Positions 53,301 to 62,518 of a stretch of 64,000 nt of DNA are shown in pieces (position 1 is the first letter of the stretch; every line of letters starts with the position of its first letter). The DNA is from Gordonia hirsuta DSM 44140 = NBRC 16056 (GTDB taxonomy: Bacteria > Actinomycetota > Actinomycetes > Mycobacteriales > Mycobacteriaceae): NCBI RefSeq assembly GCF_000333015.1, contig NZ_BANT01000022.1, forward strand, positions 1 through 64,000. The letters are read 5' to 3'. Under the pieces are notes generated by a model. That model did not search any database. It saw nothing but the letters and a program-made list of their open reading frames with translations, and was not told the origin of the DNA. The position numbers and the translations under genes were made by a program.

Positions 53301-53864
53301 ATGGCCCTCGAACACGCGATCCTGGTCTCCCTCGCGGAGCGACCCGGGACGGGATACGAGATCGGACAGCAGTTCCAGCGTTCGATCGGGTATTTCTGGT
53401 CGGCCACCCATCAGCAGATCTACCGGACCCTCAAGAAGCTCGACGCCGACGGCCTGGTCACCTACACCGACGTCGTCCAGAACGGCCGTCCGGACAAAAA
53501 GGTCTACACCATCTCCGAGGCCGGTCGGCAGCTGCTGGCCGAATGGGTCGCCAGTCCGACACCGGTCGCACCGCTGCGCAGCGATCTCGGCGTCAAACTG
53601 CGCGCCGCCGAGTTCGGCGACCTGGCCGCGGTCCTGACCGAACTGGTCGCCCACCGGGACGAGGCCGCGGCGATGGCAGACCTGTATCGCGGCTTCGAAC
53701 GGGACTACTACCCCGATCCCGAGGCGCTGACCGGCCGAAAACTGAATCAGTACCTGGTTCTCCGCGGCGGTATCCGCGCCTCGCAGGCCACCGTCGACTG
53801 GTGTGACGAGACCATCGCCGGTCTGCAGCGCGAACTCGCCCGGACCGAACGGGCCCGGACCTGA
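53301..53864 (+). CDS. PadR-family transcriptional regulator
   Basis: 187 residues. Winged-helix domain at 1-75 (LEHAILVSLAERPGTGYEIGQQF, SATHQQIYRTLKKLDADGLV) and the helical PadR-C dimerisation domain after it (LAAVLTELVAHRDEA, YLVLRGGIRASQATVDW). Such regulators often repress their neighbours and respond to aromatic acids or acyl compounds. The gene ends 112 bp before the 2,4-dienoyl-CoA reductase, the probable target or partner. Confidence 0.92.
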   Translation: MALEHAILVSLAERPGTGYEIGQQFQRSIGYFWSATHQQIYRTLKKLDADGLVTYTDVVQNGRPDKKVYTISEAGRQLLAEWVASPTPVAPLRSDLGVKLRAAEFGDLAAVLTELVAHRDEAAAMADLYRGFERDYYPDPEALTGRKLNQYLVLRGGIRASQATVDWCDETIAGLQRELARTERART

Positions 53865-53914
53865 CCGGCCGGCCCCCACACCGCCGAGTCCAGACTCACC
53901 GAACCAGCCCATTT

Positions 53915-53950
53915 CCACAGATCCATCCCAGCCCACAGATCCATCCCAGC
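53915..53950 (+). repeat. 18-bp tandem duplication upstream of fadH
   Basis: CCACAGATCCATCCCAGC occurs twice, perfectly (53915-53932, 53933-53950), 26 bp before the start codon of the 2,4-dienoyl-CoA reductase. Confidence 0.92.
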
Positions 53951-53976
53951 CCCAACCGATGAGAAAGTAGGTCGCC

Positions 53977-56040
53977 ATGTCAGCCCCGGCGAGCGCACCC
54001 AACGCCCATTACCCCAAGCTCTTCGAGCCGCTGCAGATCGGCGGCATGACCCTGAACAACCGGATCGTGATGGGCTCCATGCACACCGGTCTGGAAGACC
54101 GGGTCTGGGACACCCCCAAGCTCGCGGCCTACTACGCCGAGCGGGCCCGCGGCGGCGTCGGCCTGATCATCACCGGCGGCTTCGGCACCTCGCGCACCGG
54201 ACTGCTGCTGCCCTTCGCCGGCAAGATGACCAACCAGGCCGATGTGGTGCGTCACCGCGAGTTCACCAAGGCGGTGCACGCCGAGGGCGGCAAGATCGCA
54301 CTGCAGCTGATCCATGCCGGCCGCTACGGTTACACCCCGCTGAAGGTGGCGCCGGGCAGTGAACCCTCGCCCATCCACCCGTTCAAGCACATGAGGATGA
54401 CCGACCGGATGATCCGGCACGTGATCCGCAGCTTCGGTCAGGCGGCCAAACTCGCCCGGCGCGCCGGCTACGACGCCATCGAACTGATGGGCGGCGAGGG
54501 CTACCTGATCAACCAGTTCCTCTGCCCGCACACCAACGACCGCACCGACAAGTGGGGTGGTTCCACCGAGAACCGGCAGCGTTTCCTGGTCGAGATCATC
54601 AAGGAGGTCCGCAAGCAGGTCCCGCGTGACTTCCCGGTGATCCTGCGCCAGAGCGTGGCCGACTTCGTCAAGAACGGGCAGACCTTCGACGAGATCGCGC
54701 TGCTGGCCCAGAAGGCCGAAGAGCTCGGTGTGGACGCGATCAACACCGACATCGGCTGGCACGAGGCGCCGGTGCCCACCATCGTGACGTCGGTGCCGCG
54801 CGGCGCCTTCGTCAAGTTCACCGAGCGGCTGCGCGATGTGGTCGACATCCCGCTGATCGCCTCGAACCGCATCAACACCCCCGAATTCGCTGAGGAGATC
54901 CTCGAACGCGGCCGTGTCGATGCGGTGTCCATGGCCCGCCCGCTGCTGGCCGATCCGGACTTCGCCAACAAGGCGGCCGAGGGTCGCGCCGATGAGATCA
55001 ACACCTGTATCGCCTGCAACCAGGCCTGCCTCGACCACGCCTTCGTCGGCAAGAAGGTCTCCTGTCTGCTGAACCCACGGGCCGGCCGGGAGACCGTGCT
55101 GACCCTGGGCCAGACCCGGACGGCCAAGCGCGTGGCAGTGATCGGCGCCGGTCCGGCAGGTCTGTCGGCAGCGGTCTCGGCCGCCCAGCGCGGTCACCGC
55201 GTCGACCTCTACGAAGCCGGCGACTCGATCGGCGGCCAGTTCTCCATCGCCGCACGGATCCCGGGTAAGGAAGAGTTCAACGAGACCATCCGCTACTACG
55301 ACCGTCAGCTGGAGATCAACCACGTCACCGTGCATCTGGGCACGCGGGTGAGCGCCCAGGAGATCATCGACGGCGGCTTCGACCAGGTGATCGTCGCCAC
55401 CGGTGTGGTCCCGCGCGTCCCGGAGATCGAGGGCATCGACCATCCGATGGTGATGAGCTACGCCGATGCGGTTCTCGGCCGGCGCGAGATCGGCAAGCGG
55501 GTGGCCGTGATGGGTGCCGGCGGCATCGGCTTCGACGTCACCGAATTCCTGACCACCGATGAGTCCCCCACCCTCAACCTCAAGGAATGGGAACAGGAAT
55601 GGGGCGTCACCGAAGATCTGGACACCCCCGGCTTCCTGACCAAGCCGCGGCCCATTCCGGCGACCCGTCAGGTGTACATGGTGCAGCGCAAGACCGGCAG
55701 CCAGGGCAAGACGCTGGGTAAGACCACCGGCTGGGTCCACCGTGCCACGGTCAAGATGAAGGGGGTCGAGCAGATCTCCGGTGCGACCTACGACCGGATC
55801 GACGACGACGGTCTGCACATCACCGTGCACGACAAGGAGGGCAACGAGATCGGCAAACAGATCCTCGAAGTCGACAACGTGGTCGTGTGCGCCGGCCAGG
55901 AGTCGGTCCGCGATCTGATCGACCCGCTCACCGCGGCCGGAGTCACCACTCACGTGATCGGCGGCGCCGACCTGGCCTCCGAACTCGATGCCAAGCGAGC
56001 CATCCGTCAGGGCACCGAGGTGGCTGCCGGACTGCCCTGA
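53977..56040 (+). CDS. fadH: 2,4-dienoyl-CoA reductase (NADPH), FadH type
   Basis: 687 residues. It reduces 2,4-dienoyl-CoA from unsaturated fatty acids so that beta-oxidation can go on. Residues 1-340 are the FMN TIM barrel of the Old Yellow Enzyme group (NNRIVMGSMHTGLE, LQLIHAGRYG, LCPHTNDRTDKWGGS). The 4Fe-4S motif CIACNQACLDH lies at about 347-357. The C-terminal half has two dinucleotide folds (VAVIGAGPAGLSA and VAVMGAGGIGF) for FAD and NADPH. The start is ATG 53977. A PadR regulator lies upstream. Confidence 0.94.
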   Translation: MSAPASAPNAHYPKLFEPLQIGGMTLNNRIVMGSMHTGLEDRVWDTPKLAAYYAERARGGVGLIITGGFGTSRTGLLLPFAGKMTNQADVVRHREFTKAVHAEGGKIALQLIHAGRYGYTPLKVAPGSEPSPIHPFKHMRMTDRMIRHVIRSFGQAAKLARRAGYDAIELMGGEGYLINQFLCPHTNDRTDKWGGSTENRQRFLVEIIKEVRKQVPRDFPVILRQSVADFVKNGQTFDEIALLAQKAEELGVDAINTDIGWHEAPVPTIVTSVPRGAFVKFTERLRDVVDIPLIASNRINTPEFAEEILERGRVDAVSMARPLLADPDFANKAAEGRADEINTCIACNQACLDHAFVGKKVSCLLNPRAGRETVLTLGQTRTAKRVAVIGAGPAGLSAAVSAAQRGHRVDLYEAGDSIGGQFSIAARIPGKEEFNETIRYYDRQLEINHVTVHLGTRVSAQEIIDGGFDQVIVATGVVPRVPEIEGIDHPMVMSYADAVLGRREIGKRVAVMGAGGIGFDVTEFLTTDESPTLNLKEWEQEWGVTEDLDTPGFLTKPRPIPATRQVYMVQRKTGSQGKTLGKTTGWVHRATVKMKGVEQISGATYDRIDDDGLHITVHDKEGNEIGKQILEVDNVVVCAGQESVRDLIDPLTAAGVTTHVIGGADLASELDAKRAIRQGTEVAAGLP

Positions 56041-56053
56041 CCAGCCGGGGCCG

Positions 56054-56470
56054 TCAGTCGGTCTTGCAGGCGAAGCCGCCGGCGCCGTTGTCGACGACCA
56101 CCCCTTCGACCCCGTTCTCGACGCAGCTGCTCCCGACCGCTCCTTGGCCGCCGGTGTTGTCGTTCGGGCTGTCCGGTGGGCCGAACTGTCGCGGTGCCTC
56201 CGGGCCCTGGCCGCCGGTGTTGTCGTTCGGGCTGTCCGGTGGGCCGAACTGTCGGGGTGCCTCCGGCTCCTGGCTGGGCGGCGTCACCTCGGCCGGCCGG
56301 TTCTGCTCCGGGCGCCCCTCGCCCTGTTCCGGTGCGGTCACCTCGGCGGAGGTCGAAACCGACGGGACGGCCGACGACGGCGCGGGCGTCGGGCTACCGG
56401 AGCTGCTGCACCCTCCGGTGAGCAGAGCCAGCGAGAGGATCCCGGCGGCGAGAACTGTCGATTTCTTCAC
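56054..56470 (-). CDS. Small repeat-containing lipoprotein
   Basis: 138 residues. Lipoprotein signal with lipobox LTGGC (Cys21). A Ser/Pro/Glu-rich linker leads to two tandem copies of a 21-residue unit (PEAPRQFGPPDSPNDNTGGQG), encoded by a 63-bp DNA repeat at 56145-56270. The C-terminal part has two cysteines (SSCVENGVEG and FACKTD), probably a disulphide. No family recognised. It converges on fadH. Confidence 0.75.
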   Translation of the reverse strand: MKKSTVLAAGILSLALLTGGCSSSGSPTPAPSSAVPSVSTSAEVTAPEQGEGRPEQNRPAEVTPPSQEPEAPRQFGPPDSPNDNTGGQGPEAPRQFGPPDSPNDNTGGQGAVGSSCVENGVEGVVVDNGAGGFACKTD

Positions 56471-56799
56471 AGCTTGACTCCTTACCGCCCGGCCAGCGAT
56501 CCGAGCGCCGGAGTCGGCGAGCCGGACGGCTCAGACCCTACCCCCCGTGTGGCCCTCCGGCAGGGTCTTCGAACCGCGGCCGCCGCACCGGTCCACGTCC
56601 CGCGCGAGGAGCCGGCGCCGGCCAGAACGCAGCCGAAGCTGTGCCCCATCGTGCCGACGGCGCCGGCAAGCTCCCGTCGTCTGCACCGAAACCGATCAGG
56701 CGCCCACGGTGCCGTCAAACCTGCGGCGGGGAGCTTAATCGACCGGTTCCTTCGTGCCGTCCTCGCTACTGACCGAAACGCTGGCGTGCCGGTCGTGGA
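56471..56799. other. Intergenic stretch with no gene recognised
   Basis: 329 bp between two secreted-protein genes. Open frames exist on both strands, but none has a convincing start, ribosome-binding site or protein-like composition. Presumably it holds the promoter of the lipoprotein gene. Confidence 0.5.
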
Positions 56800-57258
56800 T
56801 CACCTGTGGCAGAACTGCGGGCTGGTCGGGTAGGTGAAGGCACCGATCCAGCCGTACCCGGGCACCTTGATGTCGTTGTCCTGCCAGTAGGTCACCAGAC
56901 AGCCTCCCCGTGCAACGATCTGCCTGGTCTCACTGAATTTCAGCGCGTTCTTGGCCGAATTCGCCATCGCCCCGTACGGGGCGATGCGCGAGTTGCCGAC
57001 CAGTTGTACGGCGCCGTCATTGTTCATGATGGTCACCGATTGCCCGTGGGTGAACACCGTCATATGGCGCCAGACCACGTTGTTCAGCGGGCTGGGCTTC
57101 CCGTTGTGTGTCATCGGCGGCATTTTGACGTTGCTGTAGATGAACGGGAAGGGCTGGGGTTTCGGTGCCGCTTCGGCTTGCCCCACACCCAGTAATGCCC
57201 CGCCGATCATCGCTCCACAGGCTGCGATGGCGACCACGCTGCGCCGGAATGCTTTCAT
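56800..57258 (-). CDS. Secreted protein of unknown function
   Basis: 152 residues. A clear Sec signal peptide (KAFRRSVVAIAACGAMIGGALLG, cleaved near AEA-APK). The mature part has an even beta-rich composition (FIYSNVKMPPMTHNG, VTIMNNDGAVQLVGN) with two cysteines (GGCLVTYW and QFCHR). Base composition is slightly lower in GC than its neighbours. I do not recognise the family. It lies downstream of the LuxR regulators on the same strand, with 108 bp between. Confidence 0.7.
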   Translation of the reverse strand: MKAFRRSVVAIAACGAMIGGALLGVGQAEAAPKPQPFPFIYSNVKMPPMTHNGKPSPLNNVVWRHMTVFTHGQSVTIMNNDGAVQLVGNSRIAPYGAMANSAKNALKFSETRQIVARGGCLVTYWQDNDIKVPGYGWIGAFTYPTSPQFCHR

Positions 57259-57366
57259 CAGACTGCTCCCCTGCTCGACGATTCCGGCATCGCCCGGAAC
57301 CGGTTGATTGGACTACCCGACACCTCGCAGTGTCGCGCCGCCCGGCATTCCCCCACTAGCGCCGCA

Positions 57367-59886
57367 CTACCTGGATCCGTGCTGAGGACTACTCATCTTT
57401 GTCCGCAGCCGGGCCAGCAGACCGGTCACGGTCGACGTGGTCAGACCGAGGATTTCGGCGATCTCACCGCCGGTGCAGCCCGCATCCCAGAGCGCGAACG
57501 TCTCGGCTTCCCGGGGGCTCAGCGTCTCCCACGGGCTCAGCGCGCTATGGCCCTTCGCGATCCGTGTCACCGGTGAAACGTAGTCGGTACACCGTTTGAG
57601 CACAGCTGCTAATCGAGCGGCATAGGTGCGATCAAGGGCGACGGCCTGCGCCCACGTATCGGCGGCAGCGGGCAGAAAGCCGAGCCGGCCGAAGTCGTCG
57701 GCGACCGTGGATAGCCCTGCAGCATCGTCGGCGAGTAGAGCTGCCGCGTGGGTTCGCTGGAGGTGCGGCAGTGTGCCTTCCGTCGCCAGGGCCACGGCGA
57801 GCAGTCGCTGGGCCGCGATCCGGTCTCCGAGCCGCACCGCCGCATGCAGAACCGCGGCCGCCTCGGCACGCTGGTCGGCGGCCAGGGACTCGTCGGCGAC
57901 GGCGCGCAGGACGGCGACCGGCCGAGTGATCTCGCCGACGGAAATCTGTTCGAACGCTCTTGCGACCTGCAGGTTGGCGCCCGCCCAGCTGGCCACCGAC
58001 GCCGTGGCACGTTCGGTGCGACGGCGGGCGGCTCGGGCTCCCGCCCGGTCCCCGGTCATCGCGTGCGCAATCGTCAAGTGCATCGCGGTGCCGCGGCCCA
58101 GGCCGGTGCGGTCACCGTCGCCGAGCGCAGCCAGCGCCGTCTCACACAAGCGGCGGGCAGCCGAGAAATCACCCCGGGCGCTGTGCACCTGAGCCAGGGT
58201 GGCGCAGGCGATCGCCTGCGGAATGTGTTGCAGGACCGAGACTTCCAGCAGCCGCTCGCCCTCGCGCTGGGCTGCGGGCAGATCCGCGGCGGACAGCAGC
58301 GCCTGGACCAGGGTGCGGCGGGCACCCGTGCCCACCAACGCGCCGCCGGACTCATCGGCACCCAGCGCCTGACGCACGATCTGCAGCGGGCGCGCCACCT
58401 CCCCGCTGCGCCGCAGCGATTCGGCTTCGACGAACTCGCCCAGCGCCGACCACAGCGGCACCTGTCGACCCAGTGCCTGTGCCGCACGCGCCCACTGCAG
58501 TGCCGGGTACGGCCGGCCTGCATTCACCGAAGCCAGCGCCCGAATCGCGGCGAAACCCGCGCGGGCGGCCGCACTGGTGATCCGGGGTTCGAACTTGTCC
58601 AGCACCCCGTGTGCCGCCGCGTGATCGCCCTGCCCGACGGTGTGCGTGATCGCCACGGTGATCGCGTAGCCGGCCAGATCGTCCTCGTCCAGCGAATCGG
58701 GCTCGATCTCGGCGAGGACCTGCAATGCCCGGCCTGCCTGCCCGCGGCCGGCCAGCGATCGCGACAACTGCAGATGCGCGCCCAATCCGGCGCCGGTATC
58801 GATCGCTCGTCGGGCCAGCTGCTCGGTCAAGATCAGATCGCCGAGGAGAAAGGCCGTCGCCGCTCCCTCGGTGAAGACCTGGGCCGGAGCGGCCAGCCCG
58901 TACTCTAGACAGAGCCGTGCCCGGTGCAGTGTCTCCACGGGCCGCTCACCGGTTGCGGCCAGAGCCTCGACCAGGTCGCCGACCAGTCTGCGGCGTTGCA
59001 GCGGGCCCAGCTCGCCGCGCCGGATCTGGGTGAACATGGCTTGACCGCACACCACCGCATCGGCCAGCGGCAGCACCAGATCCCCCGGGGCATCGCCGAC
59101 ACCATCGGCCAGTCCGAGATGGTCGACGACGGCGCGGGGCAACGGCGCACACAGGCTCAGCAGGTCGAGTATCCGTTCCTCGGATTCACTGGCGCCGGCC
59201 AGGCGCTCGGCGGCGACCTGTCGCAGGTCGTCGGAGATCTCGGTGTCGACCTCCAGTTCCCAGATCCCGGCCGATCCCGGTGCCAGGCTCTCCGAACGCA
59301 GAGCGCCTTCGACGTATTCGGTGAGGAAGAACGGGTTGCCTCCGGTCACCTGCTGCAGCCTCACGGCCGCCGCAACGGACAATTCACCGCCGATCCTGTC
59401 TTCCACCAGCTCGGTGACCGTCTCCAGATCCAGTGGCGGCACCACCACCTCGCGAACACCGGCCGCATCCAGCGCCTGCCGCAGCGCCGGGGGCAGCGGC
59501 CCGCCGGCGGTCACGATTCCGACCCCGGAGAACGAAGCGAACAGCCGTGCCACGATCGCCGCCGAAGCGGTATCCAGATGCTCGGCCGCCTCGACGATCA
59601 CGAAAGCCCGCGCAGGCAGCCGCTCGCGCAGGGTGGTCCACACCGAGTCCACGTCGTCGCCGAAGCCGACCGGTATCGCCGCGGCCACCGCGCCCAACTG
59701 CGTTCCCCGCATGGCCGGGGCGCCGATGATCCAGAACGGGCGACGTCCCACCGATTCGGCGAAGTGCCGCGCCAGCCGGGTCTTTCCTATTCCCGCCGGT
59801 CCCGTGATCAGCACCGGCCGATGTTTCGCCCAGGCTTCGGCGACCGCGGACAAAGCGGTCTCATCAGCCCGATAGCCCCAGGTCAC
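57367..59886 (-). CDS. Large ATP-binding LuxR-type regulator (LAL/STAND), copy 1
   Basis: 839 residues. P-loop ATPase domain at the N-terminus (LITGPAGIGKTRLARHF), then a long helical, TPR-like middle of about 450 residues, and a C-terminal LuxR-type helix-turn-helix (LSPREAETFALWDAGCTGGEIAEILGLTTSTVTGLLARLRTK). Such proteins act as ligand- and ATP-gated activators. The HTH is non-standard in the middle (GCTGGEIAEIL). The start is GTG 59886, 16 bp after the end of copy 2, so both are probably on one transcript. The ligand and targets are unknown. Confidence 0.88.
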   Translation of the reverse strand: MTWGYRADETALSAVAEAWAKHRPVLITGPAGIGKTRLARHFAESVGRRPFWIIGAPAMRGTQLGAVAAAIPVGFGDDVDSVWTTLRERLPARAFVIVEAAEHLDTASAAIVARLFASFSGVGIVTAGGPLPPALRQALDAAGVREVVVPPLDLETVTELVEDRIGGELSVAAAVRLQQVTGGNPFFLTEYVEGALRSESLAPGSAGIWELEVDTEISDDLRQVAAERLAGASESEERILDLLSLCAPLPRAVVDHLGLADGVGDAPGDLVLPLADAVVCGQAMFTQIRRGELGPLQRRRLVGDLVEALAATGERPVETLHRARLCLEYGLAAPAQVFTEGAATAFLLGDLILTEQLARRAIDTGAGLGAHLQLSRSLAGRGQAGRALQVLAEIEPDSLDEDDLAGYAITVAITHTVGQGDHAAAHGVLDKFEPRITSAAARAGFAAIRALASVNAGRPYPALQWARAAQALGRQVPLWSALGEFVEAESLRRSGEVARPLQIVRQALGADESGGALVGTGARRTLVQALLSAADLPAAQREGERLLEVSVLQHIPQAIACATLAQVHSARGDFSAARRLCETALAALGDGDRTGLGRGTAMHLTIAHAMTGDRAGARAARRRTERATASVASWAGANLQVARAFEQISVGEITRPVAVLRAVADESLAADQRAEAAAVLHAAVRLGDRIAAQRLLAVALATEGTLPHLQRTHAAALLADDAAGLSTVADDFGRLGFLPAAADTWAQAVALDRTYAARLAAVLKRCTDYVSPVTRIAKGHSALSPWETLSPREAETFALWDAGCTGGEIAEILGLTTSTVTGLLARLRTKMSSPQHGSR

Positions 59887-59902
59887 AGTGCACGTCTTTC
59901 GG

Positions 59903-62434
59903 TCATGACGCTCGTTCTCGCCAGTACCGTGCCAGGTCTTCCCGGCAGCGCAGACCGGTCTTCATTCCGGCGCGCAGCAGGTGCCCTTCGACGGTCCGCA
60001 CCGACAGGTGCAGCCGGTCGGCGATCTCCCGGTTGCTCAGTCCCAAGGCGACCGATGCCACGACGTCCTGCTCCCGCCGCGTCAATTCCGGTACCACGAC
60101 CCGACGCTGCGCCGGAGAGTGCAGTCCGCCCATCTGCGCCACCAGATCTCGGGCCCCGATCGCGTTGATCGCCGCCGCCCGCTCATCCTCGGTGCGCCGG
60201 TGGGCAGCGGCGGCCTGCGCATAGGCGTCGGCGGCCACCGGGAGCAATCCGAGCCTCTGGTACCGGGCTGCCACGGCGGCCAGGGCCGCACCGTCACCCG
60301 CATTCACCGCGGCACCGTAGTCCGCGATCAATCCGACCCGCTCGGTGTGTTCGGCTGTGCCCGCCGCACGGGCGAGTGCGTCGACCGCAGTACGGACTCG
60401 CGCGCCGTCGCCGGGTGGCAGGAACCGCAGGGCGGTCTCGAGTTGTTCCAGGGCCAGCACCGGGGCCGGACCCAGCAGTGCCGCGGCCGTGGCCAGCAGC
60501 GTGTCGATCGCGTCGGCGGCATCGTCGCCGGCTCCGGCCCAGGCCCGATCCAGACCGGCCGCGGCGACGGTCAGTGGCAGCGCCGTATCCTCGCCGTCCC
60601 AGGCGTGGGAACCTGCGCTGCCGGTCCCCGAGGCCATCGCCAGTGCGCGGCCGAGCAGATGTGTCGCCACCTGACGCCAGGGCACCGCTGCCAGGAACGG
60701 GATGCAGCTGCGTAACTCGGTGATGGCCTCGCCGAAGCTTCCGACCGCGAGGTGGGCCAGCGCGCACGCGAAATCGGCCGCCGCGTGCAACTCATCACTT
60801 CGCCATTGGATGCCGTCGCGGGCCCGTTCGGTCCGCTCGCAGGCACGCTCGCCGCCATCGACCATCAGATCCAGGTGGAGTTCGACCAGCAGCAGGTAGA
60901 AGACGAGGAGGCCGTCGTCGCGAGCCGCCGGTCTCGTCGCCTCCAGGATCGTGTTCGTCGCGGTGAAGCGGCCGGCAAGAAAGGCGGTGCCGGCGGCCAG
61001 CAACCCGAACCACGCACCGGAGCGGCGATCGGTCGCGAGGGATCGCCGCACGGCGCCGATCAGCCCACCCGGTTCACCGTCCCAGTACCGCAGAAAGGCC
61101 TGCGGTCCGCCGACCTGCCACTGCCGGGCCTGCGCGGTGAAATCGCCCAGACCCCGCCACAGCGGTGACCGATCGCCGCTCCAGGCGGCGACGAGCTGCT
61201 CGAAACCGTCGACATCGCCCAGATGCAGTTTCGCCCACGCCGCCAGTGCCGCACCCTCCGGATCGTTCGCGCAGTCCCCGCCGGCCAGTACGCTCACCGC
61301 CGCCGGATCCCCCAGCCGCAGCGCACTGCGCCCGGCATCCAGCGTGCAGGTGCGTCCGGCCGCCGGTGGAACAGACAGATCCAGCAGTCCGCGCAGTGTC
61401 GTCGTCTCATCACCGAGCGGCCGCGGCGACTCGGCGACCACGGCGTCACGTAACCGGCCGATCAGCTGCAGCCGGCGCAGACCCGGAAGCTGTGCGGTGA
61501 TCACCTCGCCCAGTAGCGGCGCGCTGAGCCGGACCCGGGCGGCGGCCGCCGATGCGGGCTCGGACTCGATCACCCCGCACCGTTCGGCCTCCACCAACAC
61601 CGAGAAGTCGTACAGGCGGCTCAGCGGGGCCAGCGGCAGCCAGCCGTCGGTGCGCTCGTCCAGGATCGGGACGGCCGCGGCCAACAGGTCCAGGACCTCG
61701 CGAACCTCGGTGGGCAGCGCGGCGACGATCGCGGCCACCTGCTCCCGGATCTGCAGCGGCAGCGTCGGGCGCCCGGCCAGCACGGCGACCCCCTGAACCG
61801 TTCGCCAGTCTCGGGCCCGGATCGAACTGTCGATCAGGGCAGTGAGCGCGGCCAGATCTCCGCCACACCAGCGGGTCAGCCGCTGAACATCACGGCCGGT
61901 CGGCGGTGCGCCGAGCTCGCCCTGCAGATAGTCGGTCAGTTCGCCGGTGTCGATCGGCCGCAGATCGAAGCGCGGCAGATGGCCGTCCTTCCACAACGCC
62001 CGGATCGCCTCCGGGATCTGCGCCGGATCCGGGCGCAACGGGTCGACGGTGCAGCTGAGCAGGATGGGTGCGGCCTCGTGGACCACCAGCGAGTGCACCA
62101 GGGCGGCCGCCTCGTCGTCGAGGCGATCGGCGTCGTCGACCATCATCGCCTCACCCGGCCGGCGGCTCACTGCCGTGGCCAGCGACCAGCGCAGCCGGCC
62201 CGGCGAGAGATCCCCGTCGGCCACGAGCGGCCCGAATACCAGCGCCGCACAGCCGCCCACACCGCTCAGGGTGATCGTCGGGTCATCGATGTGTTCGGCG
62301 ATCGCACGCAGCACCGTGGTCTTACCGGAACCGGCTGCACCCACGACGACACCGCCGCGCGGCAGGTCTTCTCGGTCCAGTCCCGCGCGGGCCAGTGCTT
62401 GCCGGCCCGCAAGGCCGGTTCCCGGCACACCCAC
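59903..62434 (-). CDS. Large ATP-binding LuxR-type regulator (LAL/STAND), copy 2
   Basis: 843 residues, same layout as copy 1: P-loop GAAGSGKTTVLRAIAEH near residue 34, acidic MMVDDADRLDDE, a long helical middle and a C-terminal LuxR HTH with canonical motifs (LTRREQDVVASVALGLSNREIADRLHLSVRTVEGHL). Low direct identity to copy 1 by eye, so an old duplication or independent origin. The start is GTG 62434; GATACT lies 6 nt upstream. Divergent from the SDR gene (84 bp). Confidence 0.88.
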   Translation of the reverse strand: MGVPGTGLAGRQALARAGLDREDLPRGGVVVGAAGSGKTTVLRAIAEHIDDPTITLSGVGGCAALVFGPLVADGDLSPGRLRWSLATAVSRRPGEAMMVDDADRLDDEAAALVHSLVVHEAAPILLSCTVDPLRPDPAQIPEAIRALWKDGHLPRFDLRPIDTGELTDYLQGELGAPPTGRDVQRLTRWCGGDLAALTALIDSSIRARDWRTVQGVAVLAGRPTLPLQIREQVAAIVAALPTEVREVLDLLAAAVPILDERTDGWLPLAPLSRLYDFSVLVEAERCGVIESEPASAAAARVRLSAPLLGEVITAQLPGLRRLQLIGRLRDAVVAESPRPLGDETTTLRGLLDLSVPPAAGRTCTLDAGRSALRLGDPAAVSVLAGGDCANDPEGAALAAWAKLHLGDVDGFEQLVAAWSGDRSPLWRGLGDFTAQARQWQVGGPQAFLRYWDGEPGGLIGAVRRSLATDRRSGAWFGLLAAGTAFLAGRFTATNTILEATRPAARDDGLLVFYLLLVELHLDLMVDGGERACERTERARDGIQWRSDELHAAADFACALAHLAVGSFGEAITELRSCIPFLAAVPWRQVATHLLGRALAMASGTGSAGSHAWDGEDTALPLTVAAAGLDRAWAGAGDDAADAIDTLLATAAALLGPAPVLALEQLETALRFLPPGDGARVRTAVDALARAAGTAEHTERVGLIADYGAAVNAGDGAALAAVAARYQRLGLLPVAADAYAQAAAAHRRTEDERAAAINAIGARDLVAQMGGLHSPAQRRVVVPELTRREQDVVASVALGLSNREIADRLHLSVRTVEGHLLRAGMKTGLRCREDLARYWRERAS

Positions 62435-62440
62435 CCCTGG

Positions 62441-62512
62441 AGTATCTCCCGAGCTCGCGCAGTTCGCGGCGATCCGGCCCGATCACCGCCGTCGTGGGCC
62501 GCTCACTACGAT
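62441..62512. promoter_or_regulatory. Divergent leaderless promoters of the LuxR pair and the SDR-orn unit
   Basis: Minus strand: GATACT (62441-62446), 6 nt before GTG 62434. Plus strand: TACGAT (62507-62512), 6 nt before ATG 62519. Confidence 0.5.
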
Positions 62513-62518
62513 GAAGCC

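Noticed and set aside
56482-56718. Minus-strand open frame of 78 codons between two secreted genes
   Set aside because: Arg/Gly/Ala-rich composition, weak start and no ribosome-binding site.
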